Program-made: the position numbers and the translations under genes
DNA from: Modestobacter sp. L9-4
GTDB lineage: Bacteria > Actinomycetota > Actinomycetes > Mycobacteriales > Geodermatophilaceae
Assembly: GCF_019112525.1 (NCBI RefSeq)
Contig: NZ_CP077800.1
Span: forward strand, 3,534,001-3,598,000
Direction of reading: 5' to 3'
DNA length: 64,000 bases
The notes under the pieces: model-generated
Databases searched by the model: none
Seen by the model: only the letters and a program-made list of their open reading frames with translations
Told to the model about the DNA's origin: nothing
Part shown: piece after piece, positions 37,503 to 48,410 of the stretch
Position numbering within the stretch: the first letter of the stretch is position 1
How the letters are laid out: every line of letters starts with the position of its first letter

Positions 37503-38933
37503 GTGACCCCGTCGACCGGCACGCAGCTGCACGACCTCACCGCGCTGGAGCAGGCCGCCGCCGTCCGGGCGCGCGAGGTGAGCCCGACCGAGCTGGTGCA
37601 GCACTCCCTGGACCGGATCGAGGCGCTGGACGCCGAGCTGGGCGCCTTCCTCACCGTCACCCCCGAGCGGGCGCTGGCCGTGGCCGCCGCTGCCGACCGG
37701 GCGGTGCTCGACGGCGCCGAGCTGCCGCCGCTGCACGGGGTGCCCACCGCGATCAAGGACCTCAACAACACCGCCGGGGTGCGCACCACGTTCGGGTCGG
37801 CCGTGCTGGCCGACTTCGTGCCGTCCTTCGACGACGCCGTGGTCGCCAAGCTGGCCGCGGCCGGCACCATCAGCCTGGGCAAGACGAACACGCCGGAGTT
37901 CGGCTTCCCCTGCTACACCGACAACGCCCTCGCCGGCCCGGCCCGCTGCCCCTGGGACACCTCGCTGCTGGCGGGCGGGTCCAGCGGTGGGGCCGCCGCC
38001 GCAGTCGCCGCTGGGCTGCTGCCCTTCGCGCAGGGCTCCGACGGCGGCGGGTCCATCCGCATCCCCGCCGGCATCAACGGGCTGTTCGGCATCAAGCCCA
38101 GCCGCGGCCGGGTGAGCAGCGCGCCGCTGGGCAACGAGGTCACCGGGCTGGGGGTGCACGGCCCGCTGGCCCGCACGGTCCGGGACGCCGCCGCGATGCT
38201 CGACGCCATGGCCGGCCCGGTGCCCGGCGACCCGTTCTGGGCGGCGCCGCTGCCGGCGGGGGAGACCTTCCTCGGGCACACCGACCGGGCACCGGGACGG
38301 TTGCGGATCGGGCGCCAGCTGGACTCCGGGATGTCCGGGATCGAGCTGGACCCGCAGGTGCGGGCGGCCTTCGAGGACGCCGCCGCGCTGCTGGCCGACC
38401 TGGGCCACGAGGTGGTCGACCTGCCGGAGACCCCGCTGACGCCGGAGGTGTTCCCGGCGTTCGAGGTGGTGTGGGCGCTGTCGGCGACGACGCTGCCGGT
38501 CGGGCCGGGGCAGGTCGACCAGCTCCGCCCGCTCACCCGGTACCTGCGGGAGCGGGGCCTGGCCCTCTCCGCGCGCGACGCCATGGCGGCGATGGCCACG
38601 CTGCGGGTGTTCTCCCGCCGGTTCGTCCAGGCGACCGCCGACCTCGACGTCCTGCTCGCCCCGATCTGCACGATGCCCCCGCGGCCGGTGGGCTGGTTCG
38701 GCGACGACGGCGCCACGGACTTCGCCCGGCAGGTGCAGTACGCGGCCTTCCCAGCGGTCTACAACGTCACCGGTCAGCCCGCGGTCAGCGTGCCGTTGTG
38801 GTGGACGCCCGAGGGGCTGCCGATCGGCACGATGCTGGTCGGGCGGCCCGCCGACGAGGCCACGCTCGTGTCGCTGTCCGCGCAGCTGGAGGCGGCCCGG
38901 CCGTGGGCGCAGCGACATCCCGCCATGTGGTGA
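37503..38933 (+). CDS. Amidase signature family enzyme
   Basis: A 476-residue amidase. The Ser-cisSer-Lys triad is present: Lys in PTAIKDLNNT, cis-Ser in GGSSGGAAAAVAAG, nucleophile Ser in GSDGGGSIRIPAG. The family includes GatA-type and general amide hydrolases; a GatCAB role is unlikely, as gatB and gatC are absent. It likely hydrolyses small amides in the cytoplasm; substrate unknown. The GTG start lacks a strong ribosome binding site. Confidence 0.92.
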   Translation: MTPSTGTQLHDLTALEQAAAVRAREVSPTELVQHSLDRIEALDAELGAFLTVTPERALAVAAAADRAVLDGAELPPLHGVPTAIKDLNNTAGVRTTFGSAVLADFVPSFDDAVVAKLAAAGTISLGKTNTPEFGFPCYTDNALAGPARCPWDTSLLAGGSSGGAAAAVAAGLLPFAQGSDGGGSIRIPAGINGLFGIKPSRGRVSSAPLGNEVTGLGVHGPLARTVRDAAAMLDAMAGPVPGDPFWAAPLPAGETFLGHTDRAPGRLRIGRQLDSGMSGIELDPQVRAAFEDAAALLADLGHEVVDLPETPLTPEVFPAFEVVWALSATTLPVGPGQVDQLRPLTRYLRERGLALSARDAMAAMATLRVFSRRFVQATADLDVLLAPICTMPPRPVGWFGDDGATDFARQVQYAAFPAVYNVTGQPAVSVPLWWTPEGLPIGTMLVGRPADEATLVSLSAQLEAARPWAQRHPAMW

Positions 38934-38975
38934 TCCTGCCGGGCCGGTGCGCACCGGCCCCGGTAGATTGCGCCC

Positions 38976-39332
38976 ATGCCCGTGCTCGAGACCCTGCTCA
39001 TCTACGCCGCCATCCCGCTCGTGGTCGTGCTGCTGTTCGCGGCGGTCACGTTGATCCCCGGTCGCGGCAAGGGCCCGGCCAGGTACAAGCCCGGTCAGCC
39101 GTGGGACCACGAGCCCGTCTGGTACGAGCCGCACCCCGACATCCCAGGCCTGCCGGTCACCGGTGACCACCACGACGCCCACGGCGCCGAGGCCGGTCAC
39201 ACCGGTGCCCGTGCCCTGACCTCCGGCGTCGGCGCGACCGCCGCCGCGCTGGCCCTGGGCGAGCACCCGCACACCCACGAGGTCGACGCACCGCGGCGCA
39301 GCGCCGCCGGCGGCGCGCGCGGGACCTGGTGA
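38976..39332 (+). CDS. Small membrane protein resembling cytochrome oxidase subunit CtaJ
   Basis: A 118-residue protein with one N-terminal membrane segment (about 6-28: LLIYAAIPLVVVLLFAAVTLI) then YKPGQPWDHEPVWYEPHP, the pattern of the actinobacterial aa3 oxidase accessory subunit CtaJ. The His-rich, Ala-rich C-terminal half is not conserved in my memory of the family. It is followed after four bases by the DUF5130 gene. Identification rests on the YKPGxPWxxEPVW block and context, so moderate confidence. Confidence 0.6.
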   Translation: MPVLETLLIYAAIPLVVVLLFAAVTLIPGRGKGPARYKPGQPWDHEPVWYEPHPDIPGLPVTGDHHDAHGAEAGHTGARALTSGVGATAAALALGEHPHTHEVDAPRRSAAGGARGTW

Positions 39333-39336
39333 CCCG

Positions 39337-39864
39337 GTGAGCACCGCGATCTCGTCCACTCCTTCGTCCTCCGGAGACCGTTCCCCGATGTCGTCGTCGT
39401 TGCAGGCACAGGCCCATCCGCAGCAGTCGCCGGACGCCGGCCACACCTCGACGAAGGACACCGCGAACTCCGTCGTCGACGACGCCAACATCGGGCTGTT
39501 CTCCTACCGCGACCTGGCGCGCATCGACGAGGCGCTGACCATGTCGACGAAGGAGACCGGCCTCCGGTTCACCCTGTACATCGGCGACCTGGGCCGCGAC
39601 ACCCGCGCCACCGTCGAGGACATGCACCAGCGCTCCGGCGGCGACGTCAGCAACGGCGTCCTGGTCGCCATCTCGCCCGGGCAGCGGGTGCTGGAGATCG
39701 TCACCGGCACCTCCGCCGCCCGCCGGCTGCCCGACCGCGCGTGCGCCCTCGCCGTGCTGTCGATGACCAACCGGCTCGGCTCCGGCGACCTGGTCGGGGC
39801 CATCGTCAACGGCTTCCGCCAGCTGTCGGACTCCGCAGGCCACCCCGCGCGCCGCGGTCACTGA
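39337..39864 (+). CDS. DUF5130 family protein
   Basis: A 175-residue protein related to the TPM-like fold. The conserved part starts at LFSYRDLARIDEALTMSTKETGLRFTLYIGDLG and includes ISPGQRVLEIVTGTSAARRL. The first 45 residues are Ser/Gln-rich and likely disordered. Function unknown. Position next to pepN equals that of Rv2468c. GTG 39337 follows the upstream stop by four bases. Confidence 0.85.
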   Translation: MSTAISSTPSSSGDRSPMSSSLQAQAHPQQSPDAGHTSTKDTANSVVDDANIGLFSYRDLARIDEALTMSTKETGLRFTLYIGDLGRDTRATVEDMHQRSGGDVSNGVLVAISPGQRVLEIVTGTSAARRLPDRACALAVLSMTNRLGSGDLVGAIVNGFRQLSDSAGHPARRGH

Positions 39865-39925
39865 CGAAGGACCCCTCGCCCCCCATCACTCGCACGCTCG
39901 TGGCGGGTCCCTGCGAGGGGGCCGA
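39865..39925 (+). terminator. Stop-proximal structured repeat, copy after DUF5130 gene
   Basis: Directly after the stop: GACCCCTCGCCCCCC on the left and GGGTCCCTGCGAGGGGG on the right form a CCCCTCGC/GCGAGGGG stem over an approximately 30-base loop. Related copies follow genes ending at 20840, 47119 and 61330. Confidence 0.65.
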
Positions 39926-39928
39926 CAG

Positions 39929-39961
39929 GCCCCGCCTCCCGGGATTGCCGGGAGGCGGGGC
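39929..39961 (+). terminator. Strong intrinsic terminator
   Basis: A perfect 14-bp stem (GCCCCGCCTCCCGG with CCGGGAGGCGGGGC, loop of 5) followed by TTGTGTCGTTCT. A further 8-bp stem follows at 39974-39995. Confidence 0.85.
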
Positions 39962-40133
39962 TTGTGTCGTTCTCGCCCCCTGCGATCAGGGGGCGGCGAA
40001 CGCCAGCAGCCCAGGACGGGCCCGGTCCTGGGCCCTGTGGGTCCACCGCCTCCAGGAGCAACGGCCGACCCGCCGGCTCCGGGCCCGTCGGGCGGCGCGT
40101 CCCGGTCTCCGCCGCGGGCACAGGGCCGCGCCT

Positions 40134-40192
40134 GCGTCCCGGGCCGGGACGCACGACGGGCCCGGGACGCAGGTGCGTCCCGGGCCCGTCGT
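40134..40192 (-). terminator. Palindromic terminator of pepN
   Basis: A 19-bp perfect inverted repeat (40153-40171 with 40174-40192) about 13 bases past the pepN stop, next to a smaller palindrome at 40134-40152 that shares GCGTCCCGGGCC. The bases 39996-40133 hold nothing recognised. Confidence 0.75.
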
Positions 40193-40204
40193 GGGGCAGC
40201 CAGG

Positions 40205-42751
<2,547 letters not shown>

Positions 42752-42899
42752 ACCCGGAGCCTCCCATGCGGCACCGACGGGTTCCGCGGTGTGGTCATGG
42801 CGGGCGGCGGGAATGCCGGGACGGCGACCCGACTTGGCGCAACCGATGACCGGCTCGCGCGCGGCTGCGAGCCCCCGTCCACCGATCGAGAGGCACCCC

Positions 42900-43565
42900 A
42901 TGACCGAGACCGTGCAGACCGCACGCACCAGCGCCCGCGTCGACGTGTGGGTCGACCCGCTGTGCCCCTGGGCGTGGCTGACCAGCCGCTGGGTGCTCGA
43001 GGCCGCCAAGGTGCGCGACATCGACCTGCACTGGCACGTGATGAGCCTGTCGGTGCTCAACCGCGGCCGCGACCTCCCCGAGCAGTACCAGGAGATGATG
43101 GCCAAGGCGATCGGACCGGTGCGGGTGCTCACCGCCGCCGTCCAGGAGCACGGCGAGGGGGTGCTCGCCGACCTCTACACCGCCATGGGCACGCTGCGGC
43201 ACCACGACAAGCTGGACATCGACGAGGTCATCGCCCCGGCGCTCGAGCGGGTCGGCCTGCCCGCCGAGCTCGCCCAGGCCGCCGGCTCGACCGAGTACGA
43301 CGAGGCGCTGGAGAAGAGCCACCACGAGGGCATGGACCCGGTGGGCGAGGACGTCGGGACCCCGATCGTCCACGTCGACGGCGTCGCCTTCTTCGGCCCC
43401 GTGATCAGCAAGGTCCCGACCGGTGAGGACGCCGGCCGGGCCTTCGACGGCGCCGTGCTGCTGGCCGGCCTGCCGGACTTCTGGGAGCTCAAGCGCACCC
43501 GCACCGCCGACCCGGACATGTCCTCGGTGCCCGCCGACGCCCTGGAGCTCCTCGGCACCCGCTGA
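42900..43565 (+). CDS. DsbA-family protein of the mycothiol-dependent Rv2466c type
   Basis: A 221-residue thioredoxin-fold protein. The N-terminus [21 protein letters not shown] fits the Rv2466c family, whose M. tuberculosis member is a mycothiol-dependent oxidoreductase with CPWC. Here the motif is CPWA: the second Cys is replaced, so a monothiol mechanism with mycothiol is likely. Other blocks: [21 protein letters not shown] (cis-Pro loop). ATG 42900 follows GAGAGGCACCCC. Context with pepN and rpiB agrees. Confidence 0.9.
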   Translation: MTETVQTARTSARVDVWVDPLCPWAWLTSRWVLEAAKVRDIDLHWHVMSLSVLNRGRDLPEQYQEMMAKAIGPVRVLTAAVQEHGEGVLADLYTAMGTLRHHDKLDIDEVIAPALERVGLPAELAQAAGSTEYDEALEKSHHEGMDPVGEDVGTPIVHVDGVAFFGPVISKVPTGEDAGRAFDGAVLLAGLPDFWELKRTRTADPDMSSVPADALELLGTR

Positions 43566-43575
43566 ACCACCCGCT

Positions 43576-43619
43576 GATGGAGTCCCAGCGCTGCAGGAAC
43601 CGAGCGCTGGGACTCCATC
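43576..43619 (+). terminator. Hairpin after DsbA-like gene
   Basis: A perfect 17-bp stem (GATGGAGTCCCAGCGCT with its complement, loop of 10), 10 bases after the stop. Confidence 0.8.
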
Positions 43620-43636
43620 GGCGGCATGCTGGGCCG

Positions 43637-44407
43637 ATGGCGAGGCCCCCGGTCCGGCAGCGGATCCTCATCACCGGTGCGAGCGCCGGGCTCGGTGCCG
43701 GCATGGCCCGGCGGTTCGCCGCCCGGGGTCGCGACCTCGCGTTGGTGGCCCGGCGGCAGGACCGGCTGGAGGCCCTGCGCGACGAGCTGGTCACCCGGCA
43801 CCCCGGTGTCCGGGTGGTGCTCGCCCCGCTGGACGTCGACGACCCGGACGCCGTGGCCGAGGTCGTGCCGCGGCTGGCCGCCGAGCTCGGCGGGCTGGAC
43901 CGGTTCATCGCCAACGCCGGGCTGGGCAAGGGCACCGCGGTCGGCACCGGCCACCCGCGGCCCAACCGGCAGGTGCTGGTCACCAACGTGCTGGGCACGC
44001 ACGCCTGCTGCGAGGCCGCCGTCGCGCTGTTCCGCGCGCAGGGCGCCGGCCACCTGGTGGTCGTCTCCTCCGTCGCCGGGGTCCGCGGCATGGGCGGCAC
44101 CCGCACGGCCTACGCCGCGTCCAAGGCCGCCGACGCGGTGCTCGCCGAGGGCATCCGCGCCGACCTGCTCGCCGACCGGGCCACCCGCGGCATCCGGGTC
44201 ACCACCGTGCACCCCGGGTTCATCGCGACCGACCTGAACACCGGACGGCGCGGCTCGTTCACCGTGGACCTCGACACCGGCGTCACCGCGCTGACCGCGG
44301 CGATCGAGCGCGAGCCGGTGCGCGCCTACGTGCCGGAGTGGCCGTGGCGGCCGGTCGCCGGGCTGCTGCGGGTCCTGCCGCTGCCGCTGGCCCGCCGGCT
44401 GGGTTAG
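43637..44407 (+). CDS. Short-chain dehydrogenase/reductase
   Basis: A 256-residue classical SDR. Cofactor motif TGASAGLGAG, structural NAG, active-site Ser in VVVSSVAG and YAASK with catalytic Tyr and Lys are all present. The Arg residues after the second strand (ARRQDRL) suggest NADP. The C-terminus is hydrophobic and Arg/Pro-rich, which may bind membranes. Substrate unknown. Confidence 0.9.
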   Translation: MARPPVRQRILITGASAGLGAGMARRFAARGRDLALVARRQDRLEALRDELVTRHPGVRVVLAPLDVDDPDAVAEVVPRLAAELGGLDRFIANAGLGKGTAVGTGHPRPNRQVLVTNVLGTHACCEAAVALFRAQGAGHLVVVSSVAGVRGMGGTRTAYAASKAADAVLAEGIRADLLADRATRGIRVTTVHPGFIATDLNTGRRGSFTVDLDTGVTALTAAIEREPVRAYVPEWPWRPVAGLLRVLPLPLARRLG

Positions 44408-44408
44408 C

Positions 44409-44428
44409 GCGGGGACCCGGGTCCCCGC
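44409..44428. terminator. Perfect 20-bp palindrome between convergent genes
   Basis: GCGGGGACCCGGGTCCCCGC is fully self-complementary and lies between the SDR stop (44407) and the MBL hydrolase stop (44442). Confidence 0.6.
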
Positions 44429-44441
44429 ACACGTCGCAGGC

Positions 44442-45209
44442 TCAGTGCGGGCCCCCGACCCGGGCCGACGCGACCGCGCGGGTCTGCTCGTCGAACGCCG
44501 GGGGCGCGCCGGGCTCGGTCAGCCACCGCGCCAGCCGGGCCAGCTCGTCACGCTGGGCGGCCACGAAGCCGGCGTCGACCACCGCGCCGTGCCCGGGCAC
44601 CACCGGACCGGCCACCGCGGCCAGCAGCGCGGTGAGGGTGCCGGCCCACTCCAGCGGGAAGGCGTCCTCCATCGCCGGGGGAGCGCCCTCCTCGACCAGG
44701 TCGCCGGCGAACACGACGTCGTCGACCGCCACCACCAGGTCGCCGTCGGTGTGCCCGCGGCCCAGGTGGCGCAGGCGCACCGCCCGGCCGCCGACGTCGA
44801 GCACGGCCGCGCCGTCGACGAGGTGGTCAGGGCCGTCGATCGGCGCGGTGGCGACCAGCTCGGCCGCCGGGTCGCCGTCGGCGCGCAGGCCGGTGACGAC
44901 CTCGGCCCGCTGCAGCTCGCCGGTGGCCGCCAGCGCCTCGGCGCACCGGCGGCTGGCCCAGACCGGTGCCGGGCGGAACGCGGCGTTGCCGAAGCAGTGG
45001 TCGTGGTGGGCGTGGGTGTTGACCACCGTCCACGGGTGCCCGGTCACCGTCCGCACCGCCTCGGCCAGCGCCTGCCCCTCACCCAGGTGCGACCGGGTGT
45101 CGACCACCAGGCAGGCGCCGTCGCCGACGACCAGGCCGCAGTTGAGGTCCAGCTCGCGGTGCCGCCGGACGAACACCCGGTCGCCGACCTCGCGCCAGCC
45201 GGCGGTCAC
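44442..45209 (-). CDS. MBL-fold metallo-hydrolase
   Basis: A 255-residue metallo-beta-lactamase-fold hydrolase with a dinuclear metal site: THAHHDHCFGN, HLGRGHTDGD, FAGDLVE and VPGHGAVV. It is not a typical beta-lactamase; substrate unknown. GTG 45209 overlaps the stop of the DUF429 gene (GTGA), which sets the start; an in-frame longer version would run into that gene. Confidence 0.88.
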   Translation of the reverse strand: MTAGWREVGDRVFVRRHRELDLNCGLVVGDGACLVVDTRSHLGEGQALAEAVRTVTGHPWTVVNTHAHHDHCFGNAAFRPAPVWASRRCAEALAATGELQRAEVVTGLRADGDPAAELVATAPIDGPDHLVDGAAVLDVGGRAVRLRHLGRGHTDGDLVVAVDDVVFAGDLVEEGAPPAMEDAFPLEWAGTLTALLAAVAGPVVPGHGAVVDAGFVAAQRDELARLARWLTEPGAPPAFDEQTRAVASARVGGPH

Positions 45210-45883
45210 CAGCAGATCCGCATCGGCCGGCCGCGGGAGTCGCGCGTGCCGTCGCCGACGCACTCGGCGGTGCCGTCGGCGATCCGCTGGGCCGACCAGG
45301 CGGCCGCGCAGGCGTCCAGCGCGTCGACCATCGGGACGCCGACCGGCGCCTCGGCCAGCGCGGCCTCGACGTCCATGCCGGTGCGGAGTGCGGCGAGTCG
45401 CTGGAGCGTGCCGCGGGCGGTGCCCTTGCGGTCGGGGACGCCGGTGAGGCCGATACGGAAGGCGAGCTCGGGGTGCACCTCGACGACCCGCTCGGTGGGC
45501 GGGTCGCCGAGGGCGTCGTCGAGCGCGCGGATGGAGCGGACCAGCTGGAAGGTCTGCGCGGACGGCGCGCGCGGGGGAGTGGTGGCCGCCCGGGACAGCC
45601 GCCGGGCCTCGGCGTAGTCGTCGGTGGCCAGGACGGCACGCACCGGCGCGGGGAAGACCGAGCTGGCCGCTCCGAACGACCTCAGCAGCTCCCGGGCGTC
45701 GACATCACACCGCCGGACGCCGTCCTCCGAGAGCCCGATCGGCATGTCGATGCCGATCACCTCGACGTCGGGGACGGCGAGCACGTCCGCCACGGTGCGC
45801 AGGTCGAGCAGCTGCACCGCGCGGCCCTCCAGGCGCGCGCCGACCCAGCCCAGCTGCCAGCCGTCCACCCCGAGCACCGCCAC
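45206..45883 (-). CDS. DUF429 family protein
   Basis: A 225-residue protein of the DUF429 family, proposed to have an RNase H-like fold. VLGVDGWQLGWVGA, VIGIDMPIGLSEDGVRRCD and VVEVHPELAFR carry the acidic residues expected for a metal-dependent nuclease-like site. Function unproven. GTG 45883 is 37 bases from the divergent rpiB start. Translationally coupled to the MBL gene. Confidence 0.82.
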   Translation of the reverse strand: MAVLGVDGWQLGWVGARLEGRAVQLLDLRTVADVLAVPDVEVIGIDMPIGLSEDGVRRCDVDARELLRSFGAASSVFPAPVRAVLATDDYAEARRLSRAATTPPRAPSAQTFQLVRSIRALDDALGDPPTERVVEVHPELAFRIGLTGVPDRKGTARGTLQRLAALRTGMDVEAALAEAPVGVPMVDALDACAAAWSAQRIADGTAECVGDGTRDSRGRPMRICW

Positions 45884-45920
45884 CGGGCCAGCCTGCCACC
45901 GGTGCTGGCAGGATCGGGGC

Positions 45921-46406
45921 ATGCGCGTCTTCATCGGCACCGACCACGCCGGTCTGGAACTGAAGTCCCACCTGATGCAGGTGCTCGCCGACGAGGGCTA
46001 CGAGCCCGTCGACTGCGGCGCCTTCGACTACGACCCCCAGGACGACTACCCGCCGTTCTGCTTCGCCGTGGGCGAGCGGGTCGTGATCGAGCCCGGCAGC
46101 CTGGGCGTCGTCATCGGCGGTTCGGGCAACGGGGAGCAGATCGCCGCCAACAAGGTGCCCGGCGTCCGCGCCGCCCTGATCTGGAACGGCAGCACCGCGA
46201 TGCTGGCCCGGCAGCACAACGACGCGAACGTCGCGGCGGTGGGCAACCGGCAGCACAGCGTCGAGGAGGCCACCGAGCTGGTGAAGATCTTCCTGCACGA
46301 GCCGTTCAGCGGCGAGGCCCGGCACGTGCGCCGGATCGCCCTGCTCAGCGACTACGAGCGGGACCGCAAGGGCGTCTCCGGCGAGTCGCCGACCCCCGCA
46401 CCCTGA
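45921..46406 (+). CDS. rpiB: Ribose-5-phosphate isomerase B
   Basis: A 161-residue RpiB/LacAB-type isomerase that interconverts ribose 5-phosphate and ribulose 5-phosphate. FIGTDHAGLELK, the phosphate loop and active-site stretch GGSGNGEQIAANKVPGVRAAL, and ARQHNDANV are present. The usual catalytic Cys position reads VVIGGSGNGEQ, as in mycobacterial RpiB, which uses Glu instead of Cys. Position matches Rv2465c. Confidence 0.94.
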   Translation: MRVFIGTDHAGLELKSHLMQVLADEGYEPVDCGAFDYDPQDDYPPFCFAVGERVVIEPGSLGVVIGGSGNGEQIAANKVPGVRAALIWNGSTAMLARQHNDANVAAVGNRQHSVEEATELVKIFLHEPFSGEARHVRRIALLSDYERDRKGVSGESPTPAP

Positions 46407-46416
46407 CGGCCCGGCG

Positions 46417-47007
46417 GTGACCGGCGACGACCTGCGGGCGGCGGGGGCCGCCGTGCAGGAGCTCTTCGCCCGCGTCCCCGACGGCACGGCGTCGGTGCCC
46501 ACCCTGGGCACCGACGTCGTCGGCGTGGCCGCGCACATCACCTCGTGCCTGACCTGGTACGCCGCCGACCTCGTGGCCGGGGTGGACGAGGCGACGGCCT
46601 TCGACCTGGTGCGCCGGCCGGACGCCGAGCTGGCCGAGGTGCTCACCCAGCTGCGTGCCGCCACCGAGGTGCTCGCCCGCGTGGTGGACGCCGCCGGCCC
46701 GGACGAGCGCGGGTTCCACGACTGGGGTCTGGCCGACGCGTCCGGCTTCGCCGGGATGGGCTGCGCCGAGATGCTGCTGCACGCCGGCGACGTCGCCGAG
46801 GACCAGGGACTGGACTGGGCGCCACCGTCCGCGCTGGCCGACGCCGTCCGGGTCCGGCTGTTCCCCTGGGCCCCGGACGACACCGACCCGTGGGCGGCGC
46901 TGCTCTGGGCCACCGGCCGCGGCGAACTGCCCGGCCAGGACCCGGTCACCTCGTGGCGCTGGCACTGCGCCCCACTCGACGAGTGGGACGGCACCCGCCC
47001 CAGCTAG
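46417..47007 (+). CDS. DinB/maleylpyruvate isomerase-fold protein
   Basis: A 196-residue protein of the mycothiol-dependent, DinB-like fold. VGVAAHITSCLTWYAADLVAG and GMGCAEMLLHAGDVAEDQGL hold His residues in the usual positions for the metal site. The enzyme activity is unknown. It starts 11 bases after rpiB and may be cotranscribed. The last eight codons (EWDGTRPS) are copied as DNA just downstream of the stop. Confidence 0.75.
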   Translation: MTGDDLRAAGAAVQELFARVPDGTASVPTLGTDVVGVAAHITSCLTWYAADLVAGVDEATAFDLVRRPDAELAEVLTQLRAATEVLARVVDAAGPDERGFHDWGLADASGFAGMGCAEMLLHAGDVAEDQGLDWAPPSALADAVRVRLFPWAPDDTDPWAALLWATGRGELPGQDPVTSWRWHCAPLDEWDGTRPS

Positions 47008-47032
47008 CCGAGTGGGACGGCACCCGCCCCAG
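46981..47032 (+). repeat. 23-bp direct repeat spanning the stop of the DinB-like gene
   Basis: GAGTGGGACGGCACCCGCCC followed by CAG occurs at 46981-47003 and again at 47010-47032, an exact copy 29 bases apart with the stop codon between them. Confidence 0.95.
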
Positions 47033-47055
47033 TCAGTGGCGCCCCACGCCCACCG

Positions 47056-47118
47056 CAGTCGGCCCCCTTGCAGGGTCCCGCCGCGAGCTTGCGAGTGGCG
47101 GGGGGCAAGGGGGCCCTT
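47056..47118 (-). terminator. Stop-proximal structured repeat, copy after Eis-like gene
   Basis: On the minus strand it begins right after the TAG at 47119. GGCCCCCTTGC pairs with GCAAGGGGGCC, 11 bp, with an inner GC stem. Same family as the elements at 20841, 39865 and 61332. Being palindromic, it can also serve the convergent DinB-like gene. Confidence 0.65.
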
Positions 47119-48354
47119 CTAGAACTGGTCGGGGCACCAGGGCGTGACGGGCCAGCTGAAGGCGGTCGAGGCGGCGATGACCGCCCCCGGGCTGATCTCG
47201 GTGACCCGGCCGGCGGCCTGCAGCGAGGCCAGCGAGACCCCGCCGAGGAAGGCCGCCGACAGCGCCTCGATGTCGACGACCAGGTCGGGGTCGCGGTCGG
47301 TGCGGTCGCAGAAGGCACCCGACGGGTGGCCCCAGACGTGCCAGCGCCCGTCGTTCCAGTCACAGAACCGATCGCGCACCTCGATGACCAGGTCGATCCG
47401 CGCCGGGTAGCGGCGGGCCGACAGGGCCCGGCCCACGTCGACCAGCCGCACCCACAGCGCGTCGACCGGGCGGGCGTGCAGGGCGCGCGGCTGGGCGAGC
47501 AGGTGGCGCAGCGGGTCGTCGGCGGAGGCGTAGGGGGCGTCGACGGTGCGCACCAGGTCGATGCCCAGCAGGAACCGCCACAGCGCGGCGTAGGCGGCCG
47601 GGGTGGCAGCGCGCACCTCGCCGACGGTCAGCACGCCCTCGGGCTCGCCGGTGTCGGTCCAGTCGGCCTTCACCCGGTACGTCGCGTAGCCGGTGACGGT
47701 GCCGTCGGTCTCGGTGTGCAGCACGTGCTGCCGGGGGGTGCCGCCCTCGGCGGGGCGCTCGAACAGCACCCGGTCCCACCACCGCTCGTCGCGGGCCAGG
47801 TTGCCGGGGACGGAGCGCCGGACCTGCTCGTGCAGCGCGACGGCGGCCGGGCGGAACCGGTCGAGGTCCACCACGGCCACCGTGCCGGTGCCGCAGTCGA
47901 CGTCCGGGCGCAGCCGCAGTCGCTCGGTGCGCCCGGTCCAGCCGCCGCGCCAGGTGGCCGGGGCGTACCCGAACCGGCCGTAGATCGAGGACTCCGCGGC
48001 CCACAGCGCCGCCACCGGCTCCCGGCCGTCCGACTGCACCTGGGCCAGCTGCCGCCGCATGATCGCCGTCAGCACGCCCTGCCGCCGGTGGTCGGGGGAG
48101 ACGGTCACCCAGGTGACCCCTGCGGTGGGGACGACGGCGCCGGGGACGGACATCTCCAGGCTGTAGATGCCGGAGGTGGCCGCCACCCGGTCGCCGTCGA
48201 AGAGCGCCAGGCTCCGGTCCAGCTCGGCGAGCGGTGAGGGCTCGTCGAGGAACGGGCCGCTGGACTCGACGCCGAAGGTGGTGTTCATGGCCCGGATGAA
48301 CCGGGGCCACTCCTCGGCCGTGATCGGGCGGAGCTGGTCGGCTGGTTCGGTCAC
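47119..48354 (-). CDS. Eis-like GNAT N-acetyltransferase
   Basis: A 411-residue acetyltransferase of the Eis family: two GNAT domains and a sterol-carrier-like C-terminal region. The acetyl-CoA loop is VSPDHRRQGVLTAIMRR, then YGRFGYAPA, and the C-terminus ends in Phe (CPDQF), as in Eis, where the terminal carboxylate is catalytic. Mycobacterial Eis acetylates aminoglycosides and lysine residues; the target here is not known. Confidence 0.88.
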   Translation of the reverse strand: MTEPADQLRPITAEEWPRFIRAMNTTFGVESSGPFLDEPSPLAELDRSLALFDGDRVAATSGIYSLEMSVPGAVVPTAGVTWVTVSPDHRRQGVLTAIMRRQLAQVQSDGREPVAALWAAESSIYGRFGYAPATWRGGWTGRTERLRLRPDVDCGTGTVAVVDLDRFRPAAVALHEQVRRSVPGNLARDERWWDRVLFERPAEGGTPRQHVLHTETDGTVTGYATYRVKADWTDTGEPEGVLTVGEVRAATPAAYAALWRFLLGIDLVRTVDAPYASADDPLRHLLAQPRALHARPVDALWVRLVDVGRALSARRYPARIDLVIEVRDRFCDWNDGRWHVWGHPSGAFCDRTDRDPDLVVDIEALSAAFLGGVSLASLQAAGRVTEISPGAVIAASTAFSWPVTPWCPDQF

Positions 48355-48410
48355 GGGTGCTGTCTACCGGCCCGGTACGACGCTCCGCCAACCAGTTCCG
48401 CCCCGCCCGG

